Shown here piece after piece: positions 22,881-34,122 of a stretch of 64,000 bases of DNA. How positions within the stretch are numbered: the first letter of the stretch is position 1; each line of letters starts with the position of its first letter. A program made the translations under genes and the position numbers. The stretch spans positions 910,728-974,727 of the forward strand of contig KL197714.1 of NCBI GenBank assembly GCA_000697665.1, written 5' to 3'. The stretch comes from Jaapia argillacea MUCL 33604 (Eukaryota; Basidiomycota; Agaricomycetes; Jaapiales; Jaapiaceae). The notes under the pieces were generated by a model. That model worked only from the letters and a program-made list of their open reading frames with translations. It did not search any database and had not been told where the DNA came from.

Positions 22881-23203
22881 AGGCTAAGAAAAAGAGTTGG
22901 CAGGTGAATGGTGAAAGGTGGGGAACTCAGGAGGGGGTTGGAGGTCTTTCATTTTCACATCTCACACATCTGTCACATAAGCTCATGTCTTTTCCCCCTT
23001 GTAATTATGCTTGGTCTTGCTTAAACAACCCCATGCCTTTTTACTGAGATACATTAACTAACCCAAATTACTTTTGTCCCTCCTCACAAGAGTATACATA
23101 TACATTCATAGCAACTGGAGAGGGAAAATTTTTGGGATCGCAGAGGAAATGAGGTCTTTGTGACTAGTGTTACTAACCCAAATTACTTTTGTCCCTCACT
23201 GTA

Positions 23204-23936
23204 CATGGTGTGGTTCCATTAAAGAACTGCCGAATTTCTTGTCAGAGCTGTCAGAAGCTACCAGGGGTGGAAGCTACTGAAAGATGAACTTGCCCCACAG
23301 CATCTGGTGGGCTTTGGTAGGCATCATAGGAGTCAGATATGTATTCTCATGCTATGGACAATTACAGGCATAGATAGACTGAGAAGAGAATCAGGAAAAA
23401 GGGTTTCATTGTTGTCAGACGACCTACCATATTTTCATTGTTTTCCATCATTTTGCTTTCCCCTCCCCCTAGTCTTGTAACCATCAATTCCTCTACTTTG
23501 GGTCAATCCTATATTATCCTCCCTTTGTTTGTTGTTGTCCCTCTTATTGTCTAAAATATTTGAGAGCTCTTTGACAGAAGATCAGAGAATTGTCCTATCC
23601 CTTGAACAATAGATATTTTGCCATTTGAAACACATTCTGCAAAACTCTAAGGAGATTCATTCACCCTAAGAACAATCTTCTGAATCATCATTGTGTAGCA
23701 TTAAGTTTCAGGAGGTTATTTTAGCTCTTTGGCAGAGGTTTGATTCATCTCAGTTATTGATTTCAAGGCAATCAACTAAATTGCAGAGAATGAATCTACA
23801 TTGATATACCTGTTGAAGAATTGAGAAGCAACCTCCAGTGTATTATTCATGGTCCAATAAGGGTCAATGTGGCCACCAGACTTGCCCATCAGGTGACAGC
23901 TTTGAATGATGCGATCTGCACTGACAATAATGATGA
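23204..23936. other. Repeat-like DNA without a recognised feature
   Basis: AT-rich, CpG-poor sequence between the Tc1-type right end and a family A LTR. I see no coding signal, terminal repeats or duplications. Confidence 0.45.
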
Positions 23937-24103
23937 TGTTGGGAGCTGATTGACTGCAACCACATCTGTCCCCACAGGGGATTGAACTCAGGACCTCCTG
24001 GTATGGCTGAAGGTTGGGGTTAGGATTGGTCAATCGTTGACTTGTTCTCTGCAGAGTTGGGCTTGTCTTCTTCATCTCTGACACAGCTCAACTCAGGTGT
24101 GTG
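23937..24103 (+). repeat. Partial family A LTR
   Basis: Begins TGTTGGGAGCTGATTGACTG and follows the family A LTR through the GACACAGCTCAACTCAGG word. It is a partial copy that abuts copia sequence on the opposite strand. Confidence 0.7.
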
Positions 24104-25330
24104 GTCCCAACATCTCCATCATCTCACCAACCTTCACCCAATGCAACCCCTTTGTCAGGATGTCAGCTGGCATCTCATCTGTCCTCAGATGCACCACCCT
24201 AATCTTCTTCCCCTTGGCCACCTCATCCCTCAGCCAGAAAAAGCAAAGGTCCATGTGCTTCATGCAGCCATGGTGTTCAGGGTTCTTGGCAACAGAGATG
24301 GCAGACTGGTTATTGATGTAAAGGAGGGAAGGTTTGTTGAATGTGAAGCCAAACTCTGTGAATAGGTTGTGCAATGTCCAAGTTCCCAGCATAGTCAGCA
24401 TCAGAATAGGTGGTGAACAGCTCTGGGGAAGAGGAGGGTGAATAGGTCAACTTGTAATCAAGCATACCTCTCAAATAGCAAAGAGGTGTGGAATGGCCTT
24501 CCAGTGTTGCATCCCAGGGTTCTTGCTGAAGTGAGCCAATACTCCCACTGCATAGGCAATGTCTGGACAAGTGGCAACTGCAAGGTAAGCAAGGGCACTG
24601 ACAGCATTGATGTAGGGAATGGAGTGCATCTCTAACTCTTCCTCTCAAGTTTGAGGTGACATCTTGGTGGTGAGGTTTGCACCAGGATCAATAGGGGTGG
24701 TGATGCTGTTGCAGTTGCTCATCTGGAAGTGGTTGAGTATGTTGATGGTGTATTGGTGCTGGGAGAGAGAGAGGATTTGCTTGGAGTGGTCTTGTTCAAT
24801 CTGAACACCTAGAAGCCATGAAGTGGGACCCAAGTCATGAAGCTTGAAGCAAGAGCTGAGTTCATCCTTGACACACTGAATGGCTGCCTTGGACTGAGCT
24901 GTAATGGTCACCATCTCCTCACTTGAAAACCCAGATGCTGTGCTCACAAACCAATCAAACAAATTGCATCTTCTCCACCAACACCTCATTCAATTTCTCA
25001 TGCCAACACCACCCCACCTGCTTCAACCTATACAACAACTTCAGCAGCTTCCACACCCAATCATCACCCTTCTCATCAAATACTTCAGGCTGCTTCATGT
25101 ACACTTCCTCCTGAATGTCACCATTCAAATAGGCAGCTGAAATATTGACGCTCTCCAACTCCAAGTCCTCCAGAGTGGCAAGCAAGTACAGCATGAAGAG
25201 ATGCCCATTTGGGAGTGGGGGCAAAGGTTCCATTGAAGTCAAAGCCAGGACACTGTGAAAAGCCCTTGGCCACCAATCTCCCCTTGTACCACTCAATAGA
25301 GCCATCTGCCTTCCCCTTCACTCTAAATAC
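24093..25330 (-). mobile_element. Copia reverse transcriptase / RNase H remnant (second lineage)
   Basis: Minus-strand translation shows ALTSMEPLPPLPNGH, AAYLNGDIQEEVYMKQPEVF and WKLLKLLYRLKQVGWCWHEKL, the copia RT core, then HDLGPTSWLLGVQIEQDHSK. The RNase H part shows LLYINNQSAISVAKNPEHHG and RTDEMPADILTKGL. It differs clearly from the copia element at 15536-22561. It is broken, with several breaks, and I see no matching LTR pair. Confidence 0.82.
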
Positions 25331-25399
25331 CCATCAACTCCCAATGGCACATTGACCAGGTGGAAGGTGCTATCACGCAGCAAAGGTGGAGGTGAGGAG

Positions 25400-25926
25400 T
25401 AGAATGATGATCATGAATCATCAACCAAAACAACCAACACTAACAACAAAATAACCTGACTCCAGATCAGTTGATCAGGAGGTTTGAGTTTCAGGGGCAA
25501 GAAGCCTGTTCTATCTTATCTTAGTAGTCAAGGATTCCTGTGAAGAAGTCAGGTCTGATGACTTCTTGGAGGCTTTCTAAGGCTTCTCAAAGGCTGGTCA
25601 CTGCTTTGGAACATCAAGGGCTGAGGCTCAACAGCTGGCTGAGCTTGAGTCACACTGATATTCTTGGGGTCCAACAGTTATCATTCTATTCTAGCAGTCC
25701 TTATATACTGTGGCACTTGACTGTGCATTAAACAAGCATAAATAGTCCAAAAAGTCGCATAATATAATCAGTATCCAATCAGAGTCCTTCCCCAGACTGC
25801 AATCAATCAGAACCATGCTGTTGCTGTGGACACCCTTGTGATCCTGTCAGGACCCACATGGACAGGTACCATTTAGACAGGTCTGTGGCTGTGCTGGCCT
25901 AGACACTTCTTTCCTTATAACATGAC
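25400..25926 (-). repeat. LTR-like segment, probably Ty3/gypsy type
   Basis: On the minus strand it starts TGTCATGTTATAAGGAAAG, right after a purine-rich tract (GGGAGGATAGAGGGATCAG), as in basidiomycete gypsy 3' LTRs. A TATATAAGG box lies about 220 bp in. The inner end is not sharp; the left border is approximate. No matching internal domains were recognised next to it. Confidence 0.4.
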
Positions 25927-28900
25927 AGTCTGATCCCTCTATCCTCCCAGGTCCTCTAAAATCACAGAAAAATCACCAAAAACTCCCTTATGCTTTCAGA
26001 CTATCCTAGGAATTATCTCAAGATGCATGTTATCCTAGAACCCCTAATATTGATCAAATGAGAGTACCATACTCCTTTCAGGGGTGAATCATTGGTTTGT
26101 AGTGTCCAAAGCATTATTTCCTAAGGAATTCTGAAGCAAATGGTCTCTCTGAAGGATCTGGACATTCCCAGACATGTTTTAGGCAGGAAATAAACCCTTG
26201 AGAAAACAAATGCAGGGTGATCACCAGGAGACTATCTGCTCAGCACATCATTTCCAATTTTCTTCAACTTCTGATCTCTTTGAGCTCCTGAGGGTCTTCC
26301 AGAAGGTCATTCAAATGGGAAAATGAGTGGAACTAGGGCTTGATGGAGACATGGAAGGTGTAGAAATATGATGAAATAGAGGGGTCCAGGTATGTGACCT
26401 GGGACAATACCTGATATCCGCCCCACACTTGAGGCTACAATGCCCTCATTACCTCTCATTAGGTATCCTGCACTGGCTCATCCTTCCTCCTCATCAACCA
26501 TCTCATCCCTTCATTGTGCTGCTCTAGCTGCTCCCTCCTAGCCAACCTAGCATCTCACTTATGAAGTGGGTTGGATATACCAGTCACAACAGCCAATACC
26601 CCTTCATACAAGTCAAATCAAAGGGTCAGGATCCCAATGTGGTACTCGTAGGTGTCACCAGGGACACCATACATGTGACAGAGGAATGCAAGGCAGCAAA
26701 GGATCCATTTGCAACAATGATTGAAGGTAGCTAGGAGGTTGGGGTCACTATAGGTCTCTCCTCCAAAACACCTCAGCACTTCTTTGTTCAATGGTTGGAG
26801 GATATGGTTGAGTGAGGTGATGAAGTAGAGTGGGTTAAAGCCACCCCTTAGGACAAGGAAGCTTCTCCAAAGGCTCCCATTCCCCCTTCTTCACATTATA
26901 GGTGCAGCCAATGTATAACCAGATGTACCCATCTCCCACTAGCCCATGCCGTTCACCAGGTGCACCATTGGGCTTGGTCACCTGGAGTAACACGCCATGA
27001 AACTAATAGTTATAAAAGTTATGGTCATGGGTCTGTCCTTCCACAGTGTGGAAAGTGACATGGTCATGGAGCTGCAGAGTGAATTCTCTAGCACTATCAT
27101 CTGGGAGAGTGGGCAGTGCAAACAGGATGACAGAATGAAAAGAGTTGAGGCCAGCATTGGCTGGGATTCCTTGCTAGGAATGTCAAGTCAAAACATGGTG
27201 GATGAAAGGGAGCAGAGGAGAAAGGGAGACAGTATAATTGTCATCTATTGTTCAGCCAAGGAATTGTCAGATTCCCAGGTAGGGGACTGTTAACAGAATG
27301 GGCAAAAATATACCAGGTGTTAAAGTTGCTACTTCAACAAAGTACCAGAGGTTAAGATACTTCTCTGGTGGTACATTGGTGACTACAAAGACTCTGAGTG
27401 AGAGAAATCATAACTCTACATCCAGACTGGATTTTTATGTACTGGGAGGTTACCCTGTCAAAGCCTCCAACTTTGCAACTTTTAATGCAAGAGTGGTACA
27501 CCTTGATCTTCTTCAATTTGAGAGTGGCATAAAATTGGTCCTTCCTGATGCTTCCCTTTGTCCAGATGTTTTTAATGTCATAGTGTGTTTCCCCATGACT
27601 TTGGCCTTCTGAAGATCAATAGATCAATGTCTTGGAAGTCAGACATCATGGATGAGCTCAGGAACACAGATCCAGCACCATTGATGCCTTTCTGACTGTG
27701 TGCTAGATGCAAAGACTTTCCAGGATCATTTTCACCACCCCTCTCTGACCAATGAAGCTGATCTTGTATGATCTTGTATACAACACAAGAAATTTGAAGG
27801 ACTAGTTTTCCAAGTGTAAGGAATGTATATCCCACCTGTTCGCCTTTTACCATTGTGGAGCAGGCCAGCTTGCTTGAGGAACAGAAATAACAATCCTCTT
27901 GGTTCTCAAGATGTGCTTGCATGCTTGGAACTTGTTTTGGTTCCTCAGCCACCTGAATATTGTCCTACTATAACAAAACCCAGATTGTACAAGACAAGCC
28001 ACAGTTGATATCTCAGAGTCTACCTCCCCAACTCACAGATCTGATGCTACTATGGATAGGCCTTGTCATGCCTGCCATGGCAACATTATCCATTGCTTTC
28101 GATACTGAGGCTGAGAAAGCAGATTATCTGTCAAATTTATTGTTCTGCAATATACAGGGAGAGTGGTCTTGCCTTGCTGTCTGGCCAACAAGTTATTAGT
28201 GGGGGCCTTGGGTACCCTATGGGCATTACAGATACACACCACCTCCTCATTGCTCTATGGCCTTTACTACCTGCTCAATGCTGAAGGGAATTTTGATGTC
28301 ATGTGTGGGTGCTTCCTGGGTAATACATAGATGCAGCAGAATGCTCTGCAGGTTTTAAGGTAGTCCTTTCCAAAAATACTTGTTGCAGATAGTCTCTGTA
28401 ATCAATTCCTTCTGCTTCAACCATCCAGCAATTCTCATGAACCTCCTCAAGCTGATGGGCTCTTGACAAGTTTCACACCTTGGGAGAATTTCCACAAGTC
28501 TCTCTCCTTATATTTCAGGTTTTGCTCTTCATAGTCATAGAGGTTAAGAATGCCCTTGCAAAGTGCAGTGCAGTTATGAGTGCCAATGCATAACTGCTGA
28601 GAGCTTCTATGACTGATCAAACATGCTGATCATAGTACTGCCAGATGGTGGTGCATTATTCTCACCCTTCCACTACACTGTTCTGCCTACATTCTATGAA
28701 ATGATTGACAAAACTAGAAATTACTCTGAATGTACAGGCTGTCTGGAATACTTTGAGTATGGATGTGCATTTCTAGACAGAGTGGACTCTGGATCTGAGT
28801 ATGGGGTAGGTGTGGGTGATGGTGAGTGAGGACACAGTCTCCTTTGAAGAACTGTGTGTTGTAGTGACACTACCTTCCTATTGCTTGTGGTGTTGGGCCT

Positions 28901-30052
28901 CACCTGGCTGCCACAGTCTACCTGATTGCCATCTTCTTCCAAATCAAATGGATTGGTTTGACCTCTACAAGAAGCTGTCATTATTTGTTGATGTCAACCC
29001 TCATGCCAGTGATGATGTACATGTTAAGCACTGTCAGGCAACCACAAGGTCACTTGCCTGAACAGACATTTCCACTCTCAGAACTACTCATCTTCTTCTC
29101 CATCATTCTTATGCTCCTAGCCCCCTGATGGTATCCATAGTGACACCTGTTCAAACCTTGTCAACATCTGATTAGTATCCTTCTTGTATCTGCCTACTCA
29201 ACCACATAGACTCCCAATAACATGCAAGCCCTTCCCCATGTTGCTCATTACCCAGACCAAACACACCTGCCCAGGATAAAGAAACCCAACCAGATGCTGC
29301 AAAGGGAGAGAAACATCAGGAAATCATCAAGCCAACAAGCTACCACCTAGCCAATCAAACACACTTTCAATGACAACTTGCCCTCCCAGCAGGAGACATG
29401 CCTAGACTAATGACATCACCCCACATGGCCAAAGCTAACCTAGGCTGATCATTTCTCCCTACCAAGGTACAAAAAAACCACCTAATTCACCACCAGCTTC
29501 CACCTACAATTCTTACCTACTACCAGTAGCAGAAAACCACCCAAAACCACTCATATTCATACCAGAAATCACCCAGTAGCATAGTACACATGAGTTTACC
29601 CATAGAAGGTTCAATTTGATTGCCAGAAGTCTCCCAGGATCAATAAATCACCTCACACAGTATCCAAGAATCACAATTGCCCCTGAATTCTAAGTCTCTC
29701 AGTCTAAAGACTGACCCAGAGCAGTGCATGAATAGTTTGAGAGTTCAACTCAGGACTCACAAGCACATTTCACACGCTTGACACTGCATCCAAACAACCG
29801 TAGCCAGACCTGCTTGAGGCCAACAGGCAGCAGTCCCATCACATTTTAACACTGCATTTGTCATTGAAGACTTGGAGAAATTCAAGGTGGGGATTCATCT
29901 TGAAGGTTTGTTCATGACTATCACTTTCCAGCTACCACATTATTTTGGCATATTCCCCCACCCCCTTGCATATATTGAGTGGTTTATCCCGTTTCTACAA
30001 CCAAACCCCACCACTGGCATGATCATCCTTTCCCATTTGACTCAAAATCATC
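25927..30052. other. Degenerate CpG-poor repeat DNA
   Basis: No long frame with a known domain. The 1000 bases 26001-27000 hold only four CpG. Minus-strand pieces near 26560-26960 read a little like protein (VTKPNGAPGERHGLVGDG, WEPLEKLPCP), and others occur near 27600-27950, but I cannot assign them. It is most likely old transposon sequence; its family is unknown to me. Confidence 0.5.
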
Positions 30053-30403
30053 TGTGAAGCACTGGAATAATCTAGCACTCAGAAAACCATTGTACTACAG
30101 TCTGGAGGATTGACAGATGTGTCTGGTCAGGGGGAGTGTTGGGAGCTGATTGACTGCAACCACATCTGTCCCCATAGGGGATCAAACTCAGGCCCTGCTG
30201 GTGTGGATGAAGATTGGGGTTAGGATTGGTCCATGGTGGATGTGGCTTGGAACTCATTCACTTGTTTTCTGCAGAGTTAGGCTTGTGTTCCTCATCTCTG
30301 ACACAGCTCAACTCAGGTGTGTAGTATATTAGTTTTGTAATGAATATATCTTTGACACAGCTTGACAGGTCCCCCAAGCGCTGAATTATTCCAGAGCTTC
30401 ACA
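30053..30403 (+). repeat. Family A LTR with preceding polypurine tract, beside an inverted scrap
   Basis: A family A LTR lies at 30137-30403 (TGTTGGGAGCTG to GAGCTTCACA). The bases before it (GGTCAGGGGGAG) look like the polypurine tract of its parent element, so this is a 3' LTR with a short piece of internal sequence. About 36 bp matching the other end of the LTR in reverse lie at 30053-30088. This copy is the most diverged of the family. Confidence 0.7.
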
Positions 30404-32507
30404 CGACGCCCCTGCATTTTTGAGCTCAGGGTCATGCTGTGGATTTCAGCAAGGGTTCTCACATATCCTCAGTGGGGGCTACCTGGCCTAAGCTCTGAGA
30501 AGCAACAGATAGGACCTATAGATATTTTAGAAGGTTCTAGCAAAAAGAAAAAAACCTCAGAGGTGGTGTGTTGTTGTGCATCAGTATCCTACCCACTAGC
30601 AATTGTGTTACCTTTATCACCAGTGTGACTTAACATCGCACCAGGTGAGATCACCCTTTCCTGGTGGCTCTAGCACACTGGTATCCTATACCTAAGGTCA
30701 TCCTGTGGCAATTTCTCTCTGGCCTGCTGCCAGAGTCAAACAGGACCAAATTGACACATTGCATCGTGTTGATTTCTTCATGTTGCATCACCCTGACCCC
30801 TGAAGTCTCACTACAACTGCTTTTTTGACTGGTTATCACAATGTTCAAGTATCAAGTGGTCTTTGCTCACTTTCTGCTTGCTTCTGCTTTCCTTCATTGG
30901 TATTCTTCTGGCTAACCTGGTGCACATGAAGGTTGTGGCACTTTGGGCAGATGCTACCAGCAAGGAAACCAAATGAAAGAATGTGCCTGCCCCACCCAAA
31001 AAGGGCCTTGTCCATCATCTTGACAATACCTGCAACTACATTAATGTCAAACTAATAACTAAACTGCACTCTACCCATGTTCCATGCCAAGAAGGGACTA
31101 CCCCCACTCCACTAATATCATCTCTTCATCTCTTTGGGCCTGAGTTGATCAGATCAACCAACCAGGCCATAATTATTGACTGTGGAGCAGCTATACTCTG
31201 TAAGTAGTCACCACCCTTTTGATTTCAGTCTGGTATGAAAAAGCCCTGTCTCATTCATCCAGCTTGCATACCTCACCCACACCTTCATTCAATTATTCCC
31301 TTCCAGCATATGGTATACATCCATATAGTAGGTTCCATAACAGCAGAAGATTCAAAGTTGTGCTAGAAATTGAGTTACCTCATGTTTATTAGCCTTTTTT
31401 TTCTCAAGATCTCGTGTTTCAGGTGAGGAGGAACCTTTCACTTTCATTTCCACTCTTGCTTGACCTCTGTCATTAAGGAGCTGCAGTGATAGGAAGTTTG
31501 GGTTCCTGATTTTCAGTGCTAAACCCTATAGAATCACAGGAGCTGGCCCAACATGGCTAGATATTAAGGCAGGGTTACTCCTGGTGGGTCGCTAGGAGCC
31601 AAAGCCAGGCATAAACAGGGGAGGCCATGTAGTCAACAACAAGGACAGTTTGGGATTGGGCACACTGGTGTTGCCTTGAGACTTCAGATTTGCTTATAGA
31701 TTTGGATTGGTATGCATGGTGACAGGTCCTGAGGTGGTGGAAAGCAGATAGAAAGTACAGGAGCTGAAGGTGTGACCCAAATGTGACTGAATCTATCAAT
31801 TCCAAGGCCCCAAAAGTTCAAGAGCCTTTACACTCCTTGTTGCTTCAACATGACATCTGGACCCAATTATACTGGGGTCATCTATACTAGTATCTCAAGA
31901 TCAGTATCTAGCTACAGCTCTAAATCTCTTTAGCAGTTGTCCAGAAGACAAACAATATAGCCAAATGACAAGAGATGTTTGTGTAACCCTTGTCAGGCAA
32001 GTATCAAGCTCCACAAGATATTTCAACCACATCCATCTCCTCCCATTGTTAATGCTGAAGCAAAACAGGTTTCTTATGAACAACATGTCTGCAAGGCTTG
32101 CCAAGTTCTTCTGTGCTGTCCAGTATTGTTCAGCATGCATATAGTTCACAGGTGAAGGCAATTGGCCCAACAGATAAGCCAGAAGACCAATAGAAACCAC
32201 TGCAATTGCACCTACTCAAAACTATGGCAAACCCCCCTTATCAATTAATGAAATTATTGTCATGCTTACTAGTGCAATGACATGAAGTCCATTCCTTGGA
32301 TCAACAGCTGCCTCTGCCTCCTTGACGAGACAGAGTTGGACTAACTGTGCCACAATGTAATTGCTAGTTGAGCAGGGTGAATCTCTGATGCAGGAGTGGA
32401 AACCAAATACATCAGGTCCTTTTTATTTGCATTGGGGCAGCTAAATGGGCTGTTGACCCAGTTTTGAAGAATTTCAACAGGACGGTAGACACCCTGCCCT
32501 GCAAGGA
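30404..32507. other. Degenerate repeat DNA
   Basis: CpG-poor; short frames only, with none carrying a motif I recognise. No host gene is visible. It ends at the target duplication of the TRIM-like element. Confidence 0.45.
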
Positions 32508-32512
32508 AAGAG

Positions 32513-33542
32513 TGTTGAATTTGCCTCTGCACCAAGCGGCAATGTGTGAGTGTCCTGAGCAAAAGCAAGCCTGAAGGCCATCATGTGAAGATTATAATCA
32601 GCAAGTTAATCTTATATACAAAAACCAGCCTCTGACAACATCCATTCTGTCGTATCCCTGTCCCATGAGTCCCAACTCTGTAAGCTTGTAAGCTCAACCA
32701 AACCAGATTCCAACCCCCAAGCAAAGCAAGGAAGCAATCATACCAACATGCACTCCCCGAATTTCAAAACTCATGTATCCTGGCATCCCTCTGTCTTGCC
32801 TCAACATCTCATCTCTGGGAAGTCAAACTTCCATATCTGTTTGCCTGCACATTAAGAGTTACAATGTAACCAGGCCTAGCTCTGTCTACCCAGTCCCCAA
32901 AGATTTCCTTTCCTGACATCTCAAATCACATCCCAAATCAGAAACAAACTCAAGGTATCATTGCATACCAGATTCAGCCCTGGTGGCAATTCCACAGCCC
33001 ATCAAAAGGGCAATCATTGTTGTTGTCATCAGTTAGCTCTCATCAGAGCAATCATTGCATGCCTTGTATATCATGAGGGCTTCTTGGTGCCTCGTCATCA
33101 AGAGGGCTTTCTTATCAGTGCCTTGTCATCATGAGGGCTTCAGGTAATGTAGACTTCGTATGTAGTCAGTAGCAAATGGTGATGAACTTGCAATGACAGG
33201 GTGATCAAGATTTGACAGTCCAACAGTCTCAACAAACAGCATGTGAGCACAAAACCAGCATTGCAGCGAGTGGACAGCTTTTGGCTGCCTCCAGAGCTTG
33301 TTGGTATTAGTGAACCCCCAACTCAGTGGGTACACACAATTGTGTTGAATTAGCCTCTGTACCAAGTGGTGAAGTGAGTGTCCCATGCAAAAGCATGCCC
33401 AAAGGGCAATGGCATGAAGATTACAATCAGCAAGTTAATCTTATATACAAAAACCAGCCTCTGACAACTGTTCTGTTGCATCCCCATCCTGTGAGTTCCA
33501 AGTCCACAAGCTTGCAAGCCCAACCAAATCCAGATTCCAACA
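32513..33542 (-). mobile_element. TRIM-like miniature LTR element with target duplication
   Basis: Two direct repeats of about 200 bp (32513-32715 and 33343-33542) flank about 627 bp of non-coding sequence. On the minus strand each repeat begins TGTTGGAATC and ends TTCAACA, and contains a TATATAAG box. The 5-bp duplication AAGAG lies at 32508-32512 and 33543-33547. A purine-rich TTTGCTTGGGGG precedes the LTR at the left, the 3' end for this orientation. The interior has short tandem units around 'tcatgagggcttc' at about 33060-33140 and no gag or pol. Size, LTRs and lack of coding fit a terminal-repeat retrotransposon in miniature, which would depend on an autonomous relative. Confidence 0.8.
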
Positions 33543-33547
33543 AAGAG

Positions 33548-34122
33548 CTCATATATTGGGAGTGACCTTTTGAATGGGGGATGCTTACTCCCTAACTGTC
33601 CACCAAGTTCTCATTGAACAAATAGTGGAGAAGGACAGCCAAGCTCTAACCAACTTCCTTGATCTAATGATCATGGTCATTTCATGGAACTTGGTCATGG
33701 TCATTTGGTCTCTGATGGACTATTGCATCACTGCCTGTTTGTATTCATTTGCTTAGTATTTGGTTGGACTCCACCTTATCGTAAAGCCTGTATCTTCACA
33801 GTCATTTCATATTTAGTCTTGCATCATGTATTCTCGCTCCTTGTTGAATCAACGCCAGTCATTGGCACCTCTCACTCAGAATCCTTTGCTTGGAATTCTC
33901 TCCTCTCGAAGGTTTTGGGCCCTCTTCATTTGTGTCCGTCACACTTGAGAGTGTTAAAGATGACCTCCAGTTTATTGGGAATGGATCTTCTTCCTGTGTA
34001 TTGCTGTTTGGTCTTAGATTGGGAGGACTTATTGCATCAGGATTGCTCTGATGGAGTCTCAAAGTTGGTATTTGTCAGGTAGGAAGGAGTAGGAGTAGAT
34101 GTAGTTGGGGTGAAGGGTAACA
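33548..34122. other. Unassigned repeat-like DNA
   Basis: Short frames on both strands, no domain. It lies between the TRIM-like element and the large palindrome. Confidence 0.4.

Larger units (their letters stand above)
14202..23201 (-). mobile_element. Tc1/mariner-type DNA transposon, split by nested insertions
   Basis: The outer ends are inverted copies of CAGTGAGGGACAAAAG, each bordered by TA (14200-14201 and 23202-23203), the Tc1/mariner target duplication. Removing the copia insertion and its 5-bp duplication leaves about 1.97 kb, a normal size. The transposase runs on the minus strand: its N-terminal part lies at the right (22567-22880) and its C-terminal part at the left (about 14940-15530). 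The right end carries a second inner copy of the terminal motif at about 23055-23085. The element is dead: the coding parts hold several in-frame stops. Confidence 0.85.

Noticed and set aside
23937-24103. tRNA gene suggested by a T-arm-like word
   Set aside because: No cloverleaf or A box at the right spacing, and the word belongs to a repeated LTR.
32508-33547. CRISPR-like or tandem array explanation for the 200-bp repeats
   Set aside because: Only two copies, with TG..CA ends and a target duplication, which is an LTR layout; CRISPR is not expected in a fungal nucleus.
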